From: AV40 sp035568175
GTDB lineage: Bacteria > Verrucomicrobiota > Verrucomicrobiia > Chthoniobacterales > UBA10450
Reading direction: 5' to 3'
Length of the DNA: 64,000 nucleotides
Assembly: GCA_035568175.1 (NCBI GenBank)
Contig: DATMON010000011.1
Location: forward strand, 62,001 to 126,000
Positions within the stretch are counted from its first letter, which is position 1, and each line of letters begins with the position of its first letter. Below the pieces are notes generated by a model. That model did no database searches and was not told where the DNA came from. It worked only from the letters and a program-made list of their open reading frames with translations. The position numbers and the translations under genes were made by a program. Shown here piece by piece: positions 26,252-36,100 of this stretch.

Positions 26252-26914
26252 TTAGGCGGGGCGACAGAGTCGGCTGAGTCGGCGGCGCTGGCTGAGGAGC
26301 AATCCAATCAAACCGAGGGAGGGGGTGAGCCAGGTGGCCGGCTCGGGAATCATGGTGATGATGTAATCAGCTTCCGGAATGGCGAACGTGTTGCCCAGAC
26401 TGTCGGTGATGACGGATGTCTTGCCGCCGGAAAACGTATTGGAAATCGTGAATGTGCCGGTGGTCGGCGCGCTCAGCGAAATCGAAACGGTAATGTTCGC
26501 AATAAAATACGTGCCCGCTCCGACCGCCGAAACGTTGCCCGGTAGCAAGGCGCCGAGGTCTTTTGCATTGGATGGGTTCAACGTCTGCGGATAAGTGAGG
26601 CCCGGTGTTTGCAGATCGGTAAACTGGCTCCCGGTGACATCGCGCAGAGTGATGGAGAATGGAAACGGCGCGATGCTGGGATTAGTTTGCTGAAACCAGT
26701 AGGAAAGTCCGTCGAGATTTTGAATCGTGTTGCCGGGAGTGAAGGCGAGATTGATCGAAAAGGTGAAGCTCGAGCCCGGCGTGTAGGTGCCGGCGGCCGG
26801 CGCGCCCACTCCATCATTATATATAAAGAGCGCCGTTTGGGCGTTCGTCACCGAGGCAGCGGCAAAGATGCAAGTGAACGCGGCCACTGCGGTCAGGATA
26901 TATCTTTTCATCAT
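26252..26914 (-). CDS. Cohesin-like PEP-CTERM protein, cassette A
   Basis: 220 residues. Signal peptide to about residue 25 (AAFTCIFAAASVTNAQ), then one domain of roughly 160 residues of predicted beta strands: GTYTPGSSFTFSINLAF, NLDGLSYWFQQTNP, FSITLRDVTGSQFTDLQTPG and GAGTYFIANITVSISL. Domain size and order (a G-x-x-FTF-x-V strand, an interface strand, a GT-x-x-ANITV strand) recall cohesins, but this is pattern judgement. The C-terminus MIPEPATWLTPSLGLIGLLL then SQRRR is a standard exosortase signal. It starts 53 bp after the dockerin gene A, implying one transcript, with the exosortase next. Three further copies and one relic occur in this window. Confidence 0.85.
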   Translation of the reverse strand: MMKRYILTAVAAFTCIFAAASVTNAQTALFIYNDGVGAPAAGTYTPGSSFTFSINLAFTPGNTIQNLDGLSYWFQQTNPSIAPFPFSITLRDVTGSQFTDLQTPGLTYPQTLNPSNAKDLGALLPGNVSAVGAGTYFIANITVSISLSAPTTGTFTISNTFSGGKTSVITDSLGNTFAIPEADYIITMIPEPATWLTPSLGLIGLLLSQRRRLSRLCRPA

Positions 26915-26967
26915 TTTGCTTGGGCGTTGTTCTTTTTTATCACAATCGTCTTTTTATAACAATAGAT

Positions 26968-29262
26968 TTAGGGAGGGAGCGTGTGCCCAGAATTGTTCCG
27001 AACGATCGTGGTGTCGCCCACGTTCACCGCTCCATCGACATTCACGTCATTCTGGAAGTTGGTGTTGTTCAAGGTTACGCCTGCGTTGTTACGCACCACA
27101 ACCGTATCGCCAGCGTTGACCGTTCCATCGCCGGTTACATCCCCGATCAGGAAACCAACCTGTACGCTGGCCGAGAAGAGCGTGCCTGTACCGGGGCCAG
27201 AAACGTTGGTTGCCGTCACGGTGCCGGTTTGCTGGTCGGTTACCCCGGTGAGGCCAACGATCATGCTACTGCCGCTGAAGGTCACGCTACCCACGCTCCC
27301 ATCAGTCGTGCTTGCGCTTCCGCTATTAACCGGCACGTTGAAATTGAACACGATGGTATAATTGCCCGAAAAATCGGTGCGTGGCTCGACCACGCGACTG
27401 CTGGTTGACAGCGTAAGGTCGAATGTTCCTGCGCCAGCTCCATGCGTAAACCGCGAGACCACTGAGACAAGGTTTGGTGGCGTTAAACAGGTTGCGAACT
27501 TGAAGGCGCCGACACGAGTGGCCCAATTGGAACTGCTATTCGCCGTATAATACTCGTTGGTCATATAAAACGAGCAGCTATCAGAAACATCGACTCCCGT
27601 CGCGCTATAGTCGCCCCAGCGGCCGCTGCTGCTGGTTTGATGCCCACCTCCCGCAATTAGAGTGGCTTCACCCTGGGCCAGTGAGTTTGCCGCGTCTCCT
27701 GCCAAACGCCCTGCGTAGCGAATTCCGGTGTTAGTGGAACCGTTACCTGCAGTGTAATTGATTGCGAGATCGCCCTGGTAGTCGAGGGCAAGACTCGGCA
27801 TGAAACGCCACTGCCCATCGTTCCCGTTCGTAAACGTTTGCGTTTGAGCCGCTCCGGCCGGAAGTACGCCGCCGGTCACGATGAACTGGTACCAGCGAAT
27901 ACCGGTCGGATTCGTAAACGCGGTAGCGTTCGATCCTGTATTGACCGTCTGATCGGCCCACAACGATTCAACGCCGTTCAAATTCTGGTAATACAAAGGA
28001 TACATGAGTTTATCCCCAAGTGTATCCTCGCGGTTCGCTGTCGTAGGCTGTGGGATCTCGAGCGTGGTAGCGCTGGCGCCCGTACCTTCCAAGGCATCGT
28101 AAAACCCGGTCACGGTAATCGTTGCATTAGGGGAGTGCGTTGTTGGGCCTATGCCTAAGGTCGACATACTGGGCGTAACAAAGTCGGCATGAAAACGCCA
28201 GGCGTACACCGCCGTGTTGAAGGTGGCGTTATCGGTGCTGTCGACGGCAAGAATGTATTCGGCCGCGCCGGCAGGCGGAGCGCCAAAGCGGTAGGTCGCC
28301 GGCAGCAGGCTGTAAGCGTTACCTAATGTGGCCGCACTAATAGTAAACCCGATGGCATTGGTGGCGCCGCCGCTGAGCATACTTGTGCGATTGAGCGCGT
28401 AAACGCGAACGCCGACGAAAGTCGTGTTGTTCGTGAACTCGTTCATCGTCAGGTAGTAGCCATCGGACCACGCCGCCATCTTGGGATAATCACCCAATGC
28501 CGCTGTGTTGGTCGGGTCTACCTGGAGTGCGTAGAGCCACCATCCGCCGGAAACAGGGCTGTTCGTCTTTGAAATGCCGATGCATTGATAAAACGAAGTG
28601 CCGGGAAAGGCAGGGAACGCAAAATCAGTAACGACCCAGCGATCAGCCTGAGAATCGTAAATGGCGAGACCATCACCATCGTTGCTGCCGTTGCAAGGTG
28701 TGCCGGTGAGCGATGCAAAGAACGAATTGTAGGTGGTGAAAGCGAGGAGCTGAGCGCCGGTAGTTTTGTTAAAGACTTTAATACCGGAATTGACTGATTG
28801 AACGTAGTGGCTCGGGCCGACATCGCCGTCGGTATCTGGTGGCAAACAACCGCAACCGCTCGTTGCAGAATTGACACCGAGAAACGAGACCGAAGCCGCA
28901 GGAATCAGCGGCGTCGGCACATCTGGCGTCAGGGCCTGGGTGTAAAGATATTCGGTGAACGAGTGTTTGATCGGATGGTGATCCCAATTGTGCGGAGTGA
29001 GTCGGAACTCTTCTTCATGGGCGCTCGGCGGGATGTAAGGCAAGGCATTCAAATCCATGTCCTGGGAAACAGGGCCGACTACTTTGACAATATCCGGTTT
29101 TTGGGTGCCGGGTTTGTCCTGTTGCCGTCCGGCCGACTGGGCGTTATTGCCCGGGAAAACGCCGGCGGCGAAGAAGGTAATCGCGAATCCAAAGATGCAG
29201 AGCCCGAGACCGAATAGGGTCCGCAAACTGAAGAAGGCAGAGTTTGATTTTTTCTTTTTCAT
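26968..29262 (-). CDS. Large secreted dockerin protein, cassette A
   Basis: 764 residues. N-terminus MKKKK plus a membrane segment (LFGLGLCIFGFAITFFAAG) acts as signal or anchor. The main body (about 130-600) is a Gly/Asn/Thr-rich module shared by all five paralogues, with PPDTDGDVGPSHYVQSVNSG, IYDSQADRWVVTDFAF, DYPKMAAWSDGYYLTMNEF and GRWGDYSATGVDVSDSCSFY; it looks like a beta-propeller but has no recognised name. Next a beta domain (LVSVVSRFTHGAGAGTFDL, VVEPRTDF), then a C-terminal type I dockerin: loops DVTGDGTVNAGD and DVNVDGAVNVGD with Asp at positions 1, 5 and 12, ending SGHTLPP. Dockerins bind cohesins; the next gene encodes the candidate partner. Confidence 0.88.
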   Translation of the reverse strand: MKKKKSNSAFFSLRTLFGLGLCIFGFAITFFAAGVFPGNNAQSAGRQQDKPGTQKPDIVKVVGPVSQDMDLNALPYIPPSAHEEEFRLTPHNWDHHPIKHSFTEYLYTQALTPDVPTPLIPAASVSFLGVNSATSGCGCLPPDTDGDVGPSHYVQSVNSGIKVFNKTTGAQLLAFTTYNSFFASLTGTPCNGSNDGDGLAIYDSQADRWVVTDFAFPAFPGTSFYQCIGISKTNSPVSGGWWLYALQVDPTNTAALGDYPKMAAWSDGYYLTMNEFTNNTTFVGVRVYALNRTSMLSGGATNAIGFTISAATLGNAYSLLPATYRFGAPPAGAAEYILAVDSTDNATFNTAVYAWRFHADFVTPSMSTLGIGPTTHSPNATITVTGFYDALEGTGASATTLEIPQPTTANREDTLGDKLMYPLYYQNLNGVESLWADQTVNTGSNATAFTNPTGIRWYQFIVTGGVLPAGAAQTQTFTNGNDGQWRFMPSLALDYQGDLAINYTAGNGSTNTGIRYAGRLAGDAANSLAQGEATLIAGGGHQTSSSGRWGDYSATGVDVSDSCSFYMTNEYYTANSSSNWATRVGAFKFATCLTPPNLVSVVSRFTHGAGAGTFDLTLSTSSRVVEPRTDFSGNYTIVFNFNVPVNSGSASTTDGSVGSVTFSGSSMIVGLTGVTDQQTGTVTATNVSGPGTGTLFSASVQVGFLIGDVTGDGTVNAGDTVVVRNNAGVTLNNTNFQNDVNVDGAVNVGDTTIVRNNSGHTLPP

Positions 29263-29316
29263 TGGGACTTTTTATCGATAAAAAGGGGTGGGCCGTCTAC
29301 CGCTAGGCGACGTACG

Positions 29317-29376
29317 TTGGTATTCCGTTTTGGGCTGTCAGGTCAAGCCCACGGCGCCGGGGTCCGTCAGACAAAT
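29317..29376 (-). promoter_or_regulatory. Conserved promoter module of dockerin gene A
   Basis: On the minus strand: box ATTTGTCTGAC (centred near 29370), 19 nt, then TTGACC (29341-29346) as -35; about 18 nt further a weak -10 (TACCAA, 29317-29322). The arrangement matches genes B, D and E. The rest of 29377-29713 shows no convincing gene. Confidence 0.55.
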
Positions 29377-29713
29377 CTTGTCATGAAAAATGCTACACGC
29401 CCCTCGGAAACCGTCCGCTCTCTTAACACACGCGCGAAGTTTGCGAAGTGCGAACCGGACTCACTTTTGAGCTGCCATAAAAGCGCTGGGCCGGGTCCTG
29501 CCAGTCCGATTAGGACCACTGAAAACAGTTGCTGCAAGTTTCAGAACCAAATCCGAACCAGAGTTTTCTTTGGGTCTTGCAGCCGGTTACACGAGTGGAA
29601 TAGTGCAGTTTCAGGGAAAACGATAGGTCATGTCTACCCGCTGGGCCGCACCCGATTGTTGGCAACTGTGCCTTTTTCTTGTCTTGGCGGGCATGTTTTA
29701 TAGGTCCTTTGGC

Positions 29714-31723
29714 TCAGTGCGGCGATGACGGGGCGAGTTCGCGCAATTGTTTTTCCGCGTCCGGGTAGTCCGGCTTAAGACGCAACGCCTCGGTTAGCTG
29801 GGTCGCTGCTTCGTCTCTCTGGCCGAGATAAGCCAGCACACAGCCCAGATTGTAATGTGCTTCGGGATAGTTCGGATTGATTCGAAGCGCTTCACCGAAC
29901 TGCCTAAGCGCCTCATCCATTTTTCCAACCTTTGCCAGGGCTGCGCCCAGACTATTATGAACTTTCGCATCATGGGATTGTATCTGGAGTGCAGCCTGGT
30001 AGGACGCTATGGCGCCGTCCCAATTGGCTTTGCGGGCTAAGGCGCTTCCAAGATTGTAATGCATGTCCGCAGATCCCGGCTCGATCGCCACGGCCTTTTG
30101 ATAACACTGGATCGCTTCGTCCACTTCTCCCGTTTTCACAAGGGCGCTTCCGAGATTGCTCCAGGCCTCAGCAAAGTTGGGTTTGATTTGCAGGGCCTTT
30201 TGAAAATAGCTGATGGCCTGGCTGGTTTCTCCCATCAGCATGAGGGCGCTTCCGGTATCGACATCGGCATCACCATAATCTCGGTTAATTTGCAGGGCCT
30301 TTTGAAATTCGACGATAGCTGCACCTGGCTGCCGTTTTCGAAGTAACACACTGCCTAGATTGTAGTGGGCAATGTCGTTGTTGGAAGTGTTGTCGATCGC
30401 ATGCGCCCATAGCGTTTCACTACTCTGCCAGTAGGAAGTCTCATGATAGGAGCAGGCTGCCAACACCATTATTATGAGCAGGGCTGCGACGGCTAATATC
30501 TTGCGTCCGAAACGCCACCTGGCGAATAACTCCATGGCGCCCCAGGTTGCCAGAACATACAACCCAATTTGAGGCAGATAGGTGTAGCGATCGGCTCGTG
30601 TTTGTAGTCCTACCTGGAGAAAGCCAATCATCGGGACGAGCATGCCGAGATACCAAAGCCATCCTACCAGGAGATACGGGTGTTTGTGGCGCCAGAGAAA
30701 AGACATCAAGGAGATAACTAGCAACAGCAAAACGCTCAACACGACGACACTAGTGTGTAGCGCATGTTCGTGGTAAGGGTACAGCACCGCGAGCTTTGCC
30801 GGGTAGAACATCTGGCCAAGGTAGGTGGCGTAGGAGACCACGGCGTTACCAACGCGCTCGATCAAGGTCAGGTTGAGACTTTTCTCCAGGGCTTGTTTCT
30901 GAGCCAGAACCGTAGCCACGCACGACGCAGCCGAGAGCACAAAGAGGGGAAGCTTCTCCAAGACTAGACCGCGGACATTCTGAAAAACTGAAACGCTAAA
31001 AGGCTGAAACGCTGAAGTCGCTGGCTCCGGCCTTTGCATTCTGCAAAGGGGCCAATAGTCCAGGAGCAGCAGTACAAACGCTAGCGTGACCAGCGTCGGC
31101 TTGCACATCAAGCCGAGCGCGAAACAAATTAGTACGAAGATGTAGTTTCGAATCCTGTTCTTTGGATCGCGGTAGTAAGTGGCGTAAGCCCAAAGTGTGA
31201 GGGCGAAAAACACTCCACTCAGAACATCTTTTCGTTCCGAAACCCATGCGACCGATTCAACCCGCAAGGGATGAATAGCAAAGATCGTCGCGACGAATGC
31301 ACTTGGCCAGAGCGACAACGTGAGTTTGCGCAGCGCTAGAAAGAGCAAGATAGCTGCGGTCGCGTGCAGCAGAATGTTAGTGAGATGATGTCCCCAGGGT
31401 TGAACGCCGTAGAGCTGGCCGTCCAACATGTGCGAGATCGTGGTGATGGGATGCCAATTGGCCGCATGAACATGAGTAAACGCCCATAGGATCCCTCGAA
31501 ATGTGATTCCATCTGTAATGTTGGGGTTTTCATAGACGTAATCCCCATCATCGTAGCTGACGAATCCGTTGTGAATAGCCTGCCCGAAGGCCAGCCAAAC
31601 AATCACAGCAAGAAAAAAACAAATCGCGGCGCCAACCAAGACCTCCTCGCGAACATAAGGCGACCAAAGTGAAGTCGCGCCAGCTCGCGAGTTCCTGGTT
31701 CGCCGCTTCCGGTCCGAATGCAT
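29714..31723 (-). CDS. TMTC-like membrane glycosyltransferase with C-terminal TPRs
   Basis: 669 residues from the ATG at 31723 (the frame continues to a TTG at 31750). About ten membrane segments cover residues 25-430. The first loop has the acidic motif SYDDGDYVYENP, and HPLRVESVAWVSERKDVLSG follows, both typical of bacterial TPR/PMT-like proteins related to eukaryotic TMTC O-mannosyltransferases. From about 440 to the end there are six TPRs (AHYNLGSVLLRKRQPGAAIV, AWSNLGSALVKTGEVDEAI and similar). The family probably transfers sugars from a lipid carrier to exported proteins. An in-frame word repeat at 30980-31016 adds ATSAFQPFSVSVFQNV in a loop near residue 240. It could glycosylate the Thr/Ser-rich surface proteins encoded around it. 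Confidence 0.85.
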   Translation of the reverse strand: MHSDRKRRTRNSRAGATSLWSPYVREEVLVGAAICFFLAVIVWLAFGQAIHNGFVSYDDGDYVYENPNITDGITFRGILWAFTHVHAANWHPITTISHMLDGQLYGVQPWGHHLTNILLHATAAILLFLALRKLTLSLWPSAFVATIFAIHPLRVESVAWVSERKDVLSGVFFALTLWAYATYYRDPKNRIRNYIFVLICFALGLMCKPTLVTLAFVLLLLDYWPLCRMQRPEPATSAFQPFSVSVFQNVRGLVLEKLPLFVLSAASCVATVLAQKQALEKSLNLTLIERVGNAVVSYATYLGQMFYPAKLAVLYPYHEHALHTSVVVLSVLLLLVISLMSFLWRHKHPYLLVGWLWYLGMLVPMIGFLQVGLQTRADRYTYLPQIGLYVLATWGAMELFARWRFGRKILAVAALLIIMVLAACSYHETSYWQSSETLWAHAIDNTSNNDIAHYNLGSVLLRKRQPGAAIVEFQKALQINRDYGDADVDTGSALMLMGETSQAISYFQKALQIKPNFAEAWSNLGSALVKTGEVDEAIQCYQKAVAIEPGSADMHYNLGSALARKANWDGAIASYQAALQIQSHDAKVHNSLGAALAKVGKMDEALRQFGEALRINPNYPEAHYNLGCVLAYLGQRDEAATQLTEALRLKPDYPDAEKQLRELAPSSPH
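30980..31016. repeat. GCTGAAACGCTGAAA-type word repeat inside the TMTC-like gene
   Basis: The words CTGAAAAACTGAAACGCT and AAAGGCTGAAACGCTGAA are tandem variants of GCTGAAAC. The same family occurs at 51621-51656. Here it stays in frame and falls in a non-membrane loop. Confidence 0.6.
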
Positions 31724-31878
31724 GTTGAGAAGAGTTCGTTGCCGAACCAACAGCCTTAGCCGCTTTGCGGAAGTGAGGCCCTCAAATTGTTGTTGTCCTC
31801 GGCGTATTCACCGAATCACGGAAGCCCATGCCTGGGCTTCACTGCCCATCATTCCGACACTTTGTCATGGCTTCCGCG

Positions 31879-32265
31879 TTATCGTGTTCCTGCATCGCAT
31901 TCCCACTCAACCTTCGTCATTTTGCCAGCCACCACATCCGCCTCGAACGGACCGAAATGCCCGATGGCAGGCTTCGGACCCTTCCTCGAAATTTTGTAGT
32001 GACCGGGTTTCAACGAAATTCGAAATTGACCTGAATCATCAGTCGTAAAGGAAGTGGTCGTACCCGTTTCGCTCTCCACCATAAAAGTAATGTTGGGAAG
32101 AGGCACCGAGGCTGGAGCGTCGGCCTTCATTGGCCCCGGAACAGTCGGACTGATCGTGACCACTCCTTCGAGTCCTGTGTCCGGTTCGGCTCGTGTTAGT
32201 TCGGAAGAAAGGCAAGCAAACACAGCAAAGAGCGTCCAAACCATCAGGAGCTTTGCAGACCGCAT
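31879..32265 (-). CDS. Small secreted protein with carboxypeptidase-regulatory-like domain
   Basis: 128 residues. Signal peptide (LLMVWTLFAVFACLSSELTRA), then a single beta-sandwich domain: GLEGVVTISP, PLPNITFMVESETG, FTTDDSGQFRISLKPGHYKI, VAGKMTKVEWECD. The order of strands and the DDSGxFxxxLxPGxY motif match the CarboxypepD_reg-like/SpaA-type fold, which is structural rather than catalytic. No anchor follows. It stands alone between the TMTC-like gene and cassette B, and may be a periplasmic binding or structural protein. Confidence 0.75.
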   Translation of the reverse strand: MRSAKLLMVWTLFAVFACLSSELTRAEPDTGLEGVVTISPTVPGPMKADAPASVPLPNITFMVESETGTTTSFTTDDSGQFRISLKPGHYKISRKGPKPAIGHFGPFEADVVAGKMTKVEWECDAGTR

Positions 32266-32388
32266 TATCTAATACTCTCGCGGCTTCAGCGCTTTCGCGC
32301 AAGAAAATCGCAGATCGATTGAAAGTTTTTTAGCGTTCGTCGTGTTCTTCACTCTCGGTCCTGAATCCCGCAGCCGAAACATCCGATC

Positions 32389-32450
32389 TGGTGTCGTCCA
32401 AATCATAATAGGCGGGACTCGCCGCGGCGAGCAGGCTTCGCCCGTCCCTC
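32389..32450. repeat. REP-like element sharing the GATTTGGACGACACCA end
   Basis: On the minus strand the right end reads GATTTGGACGACACCA, identical to 22588-22603. Inside is GCCGCGGC and flanking GGGAC/GTCCC, giving an imperfect stem-loop. It lies after the stop of cassette B. Confidence 0.55.
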
Positions 32451-32464
32451 TGTTGGCAAATTTC

Positions 32465-33136
32465 CTACGCCGCGCGGCAGAGTTTGGAAATTCGGCGGCG
32501 CTGGCTCAAGAGCAACGCGGCCAGACCGAGAGCGGGGGTGAGCCAGGTCGCCGGCTCGGGAATCATGGTGATGATGTAATCGGCTTCGGGAATGGCGAAG
32601 GTGTGACCGAACGAATCGCTAATCACCGAGGTTTTGCCACCCGAGGTGGTGTTGGAGATGGTAAAGACGCCGGTAGTCGGAGCGCTCAAGGCAATCGAAA
32701 CAGTGATATCAGCAACGAGGTAAGTGCCTGCGCCCACCGCCGATTGATTGACCGGGATGGCACCGCCCAGATCGTTGGCGTTAACCGGATTCAAGTTCTG
32801 GGGATAGGTCAGGCCCGGAGTCTGCAGATCGGTAAACATGCTGCCGGTGACATCGCGCAGAGTGATGGAGAATGGAAACGGCGCGATGCTGGGATTAGTT
32901 TGCTGGAACCAATAGGAAACCCCATCCAGGTTGGCGACCGAACCGCCTGGAACAAAGCCGAGGTTGATCGCGAAGGTAAAACTCGAGCCTGGCGTGTACG
33001 TGCCAGCGCTAGGCGTTCCGGTGCCGTTATCATAGATAAAGAGCGCGGTGGTCTGAGCGCTTGTCGTTGAAACAGCAGCCAGGCTAGAAATGCAAACCAC
33101 CGCTGCAATCAGGAGATACTTTTTCATAGTGTTCAT
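32465..33136 (-). CDS. Cohesin-like PEP-CTERM protein, cassette B
   Basis: 223 residues, with ATG codons at positions 1 and 4 (MNTMKKYLL). Signal peptide ends near STTSAQ. The mature domain is close to that of the copy at 26252 (GTYTPGSSFTFAINLGF, NLDGVSYWFQQTNP, FSITLRDVTGSMFTDLQTPG, GAGTYLVADITVSIALS), and the C-terminus is MIPEPATWLTPALGLAALLL followed by SQRRR. The start lies 21 bp after the stop of dockerin gene B, the tightest pairing of the set. Export and exosortase anchoring follow from the signals; cohesin-like binding is inferred from the fold pattern and the neighbour. Confidence 0.87.
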   Translation of the reverse strand: MNTMKKYLLIAAVVCISSLAAVSTTSAQTTALFIYDNGTGTPSAGTYTPGSSFTFAINLGFVPGGSVANLDGVSYWFQQTNPSIAPFPFSITLRDVTGSMFTDLQTPGLTYPQNLNPVNANDLGGAIPVNQSAVGAGTYLVADITVSIALSAPTTGVFTISNTTSGGKTSVISDSFGHTFAIPEADYIITMIPEPATWLTPALGLAALLLSQRRRISKLCRAA

Positions 33137-33157
33137 CTTTCTTGTCCTACAAATACT

Positions 33158-36100
33158 TTAAGGAGGGGGAAGGGTGTCCCCGGATTTCGCGCGCACAATG
33201 ATGGTGTCGCCCACGTTGACCATGCCATCGATGTTTACGTCGTATTGGAAATTCGTGTTATCCAGGGTGACGCCGGCATGGTTGCGGACCGCAACAGTGT
33301 CCCCCACGTTGACCGTTGCATCTTGGGTCACATCGCCAATGAGGAAACCGATCTCCGTGCTAACCGAGGAAAGCGTACCCGAACCCGGGCCGGAAACGTT
33401 GTTTGCCGTTACCGTAACGTTCTGCTGATCGGTTACCCCGGTCAGGCTAACGATCATGCTATTGCCACTGAAGCTCACGTTCGCGCTGCCCACGCTACCC
33501 ATGGTGCTCGCGGTTCCGCTGTTAACGGGCACGGCAAAATTGAACACAATATTGAAATTGCCGGAGCCGTCGCGTGGTTCGACAATGCGACTGCTCGTTG
33601 ACAATGGGAGATCAAATGTGCCAGCACCATTGCCATGCGTCAGGCGCGAGACCACCGAAACGAGCCCTGGCGGGCAGAGTGACGGTAGATATCTCTGGTT
33701 ATCACTGCTGCCGGTAAAACCGCCCGCCGTGGTCTGCCCGCCTATGGAGTAAAGGGCGTTCGAGATCACCCCACCTGCGCCGCGGGTACGCGCTGCCGGC
33801 ATCGAGCTGGCATTAAGAGTCCAAGTGTTCTGAGTCGGGTTATAACTGTAACTGTTGCTAGACGCAGTGCCGTTAACAAAGCCGCCGGCCACGACCCAAT
33901 AACTGTTCACAACTCCACTCACACCGCCGAAGACGGTCGCGGGCATATTACCGAGGTTGGCAGACCAAGTGTTAGTACCAATATTGTATCGATAGACGGC
34001 GCTCTGTGCGCCAGTCGAGGCTGTGCCACCGGCAAGGTAGATATAATCGACGCCGCCAACGGTTATCTGTGCCACCTGCGGGAAACCCACTCCAACAGGT
34101 AACGCTGCGCCCGCCGCCCAGGTGTTGGTGCCGACAGTGTAGATTTGGACGCTCGTCTGCGCGGTGCCGGCGGCGTTAAGGCCGCCCATCAGATATATTT
34201 TACCATTGAAAAAGACTGCTCCCGCATTCCACCGGCCGGTAGTGAACGACGCCATGGTCGTGTAGGAGTTGGCGACTGTGTCGTACCGCCGAGTCGCTGT
34301 TGTAGCCACCCCGCCCGCGGTGCCGCCCATGATGTAGCAGAACTGCGCGCCATCGCATGCCGCCACAGGTGTTTCCTCTGACGCAGGGAAAGTAGCGAGC
34401 GACGTCCAGGTGTTGCCTACCGAGTCAAATTTTCGTGCCGCGGTGGTGAAGGCACCGTTGCCGACGCCGGCGAACATATAGAGATTGTTCCCAAGCACAC
34501 CTACCGCCTGGTCCAGGATGTTGGCAGGCGCGACCAGCTGCGGCGAGTTGTCCGTCCATGCGTTGGCGGTGCAATTCGTGCAATCGAAGGTAGTGGAGGC
34601 CGTGGTCGAGCCAGATCCGCCATTGCTGCTCGATATCATCGCGGTGTTCGATATGGTGGTACCGCAGTTGGCGCTCGAACTGGGACTGACAACGTGAACT
34701 TTAAGGCTCGTGCCAGCGGCCATACTGGTTGGGCTGAAAACAAGGCTTTGATTTGGCGGCGAGCCGCTAATCGACCAGCCCGGATCGGTGTTAGGGACAT
34801 CAATTGACCAATTGATGCCGTTTCCTGAAGGGAGGGGGTCGCTGAAGGACAGACCATTCGCGGTAGTGTTGCCGCTGCTATTCACCTGCACTTTAAAACC
34901 GAGGGTCGTGCCGGGGTTTATGCTGGCGTTGTCAGCCGTGTTATAGACCGAGACTGCGGCGACTGATTGTCCTGTTTGAGGGACGCATTGTGTAAAGGCA
35001 AAGTTACCTATGCGTGTCCGCCAGTTGAAGGCGCTGGTCGTAGCATAATACTCGTTCGTGTACCAGAAAGTGCAGTCATCCTGGGGGTCAACGGTCAGTG
35101 CGCTATAATCGCCCCAGCGGCCGCCAGTGGTGCTCTGACTACCGGTACCGGCGAACAGAGTGGCTTCACCTTGTGACAACACATTTATCGGATCGGTGGA
35201 AAGACGTCCGGCATAGCGAATTTGCGGATTGATGGTCGAGGACGAAGCACTAAAGCCGACAGCAATATCACCAGCGTTGTCCATCGCCGCGCTCGCCATC
35301 CAGCGCCAGGTTGTGTCGGGCTGGTAGGTACTCTCTTGGAAGACCGTCACAGGACCACTCGTAACATTCTGTAGCTCGAGCCAGCGCACGCCCGATGTCC
35401 CGCTTCCGCTCGCGCAAGTCCCCGTTGCACAGACGGTGTAATTGGTCACGACCGATTCGTGATCGCCGAAGTTACGATAGGCAGCCCGGTACATGAGCCG
35501 GTCGCCGATGGCGTCCAAGCCACTAGTTGCGACAGCCACTCCTGACTGAGGTACGCAGAATCGCGTATTCGGGCAAACCTGGGTGAAGGCTGCCGCCGCG
35601 GGACTGGCGAAAGTGGTCCAAGTAGAGTTGGCCGGCGTCCCAAAATCCACATGGAAGTGATAAATTGGATAAGTGCCGGAAGCAGGAAAACCAACAAATG
35701 TTTCGGGCGCACCGCTCGCCGGTAACGTTGACCCATCGATGTCGGCGGGCAGCATCGGACCGACTGCGCTACCCAGTGGCCCTACGGGACTAACAAAGGT
35801 GGCCGGGTTACCGGCCAGCATATTCGTTCGGTCAAGCGCGAACGGCTGCGGGCCCTGGTAAGTGTTCGAGATGAACACGTTCATGCTCATGTAATAGGCA
35901 TCGGGCCAGACGCCTAACTTGGGATAGTCGAAAAAGCTTGTGCCAAGATGAAAACCGTAGCGATAGTAACTGCCGGTAGCGTCGGCCGTAATCGATACTG
36001 CGATACACTCATCTGTTGGTGTCCCGGCACCGGCGAATTGGCTGATAATCCAGCGATTGGCGAAGTGGTCATAGAGAACTATTCCATCGCCGTCTCCATT

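Noticed and set aside
29317..29703. 128-codon plus-strand frame upstream of dockerin gene A
   Set aside because: It overlaps the conserved promoter module and has no recognisable domain, signal or codon pattern like its neighbours.
31722..32048. 108-codon plus-strand frame
   Set aside because: It overlaps the start of the TMTC-like gene and the secreted regulatory-like gene on the other strand; composition is non-coding in type.
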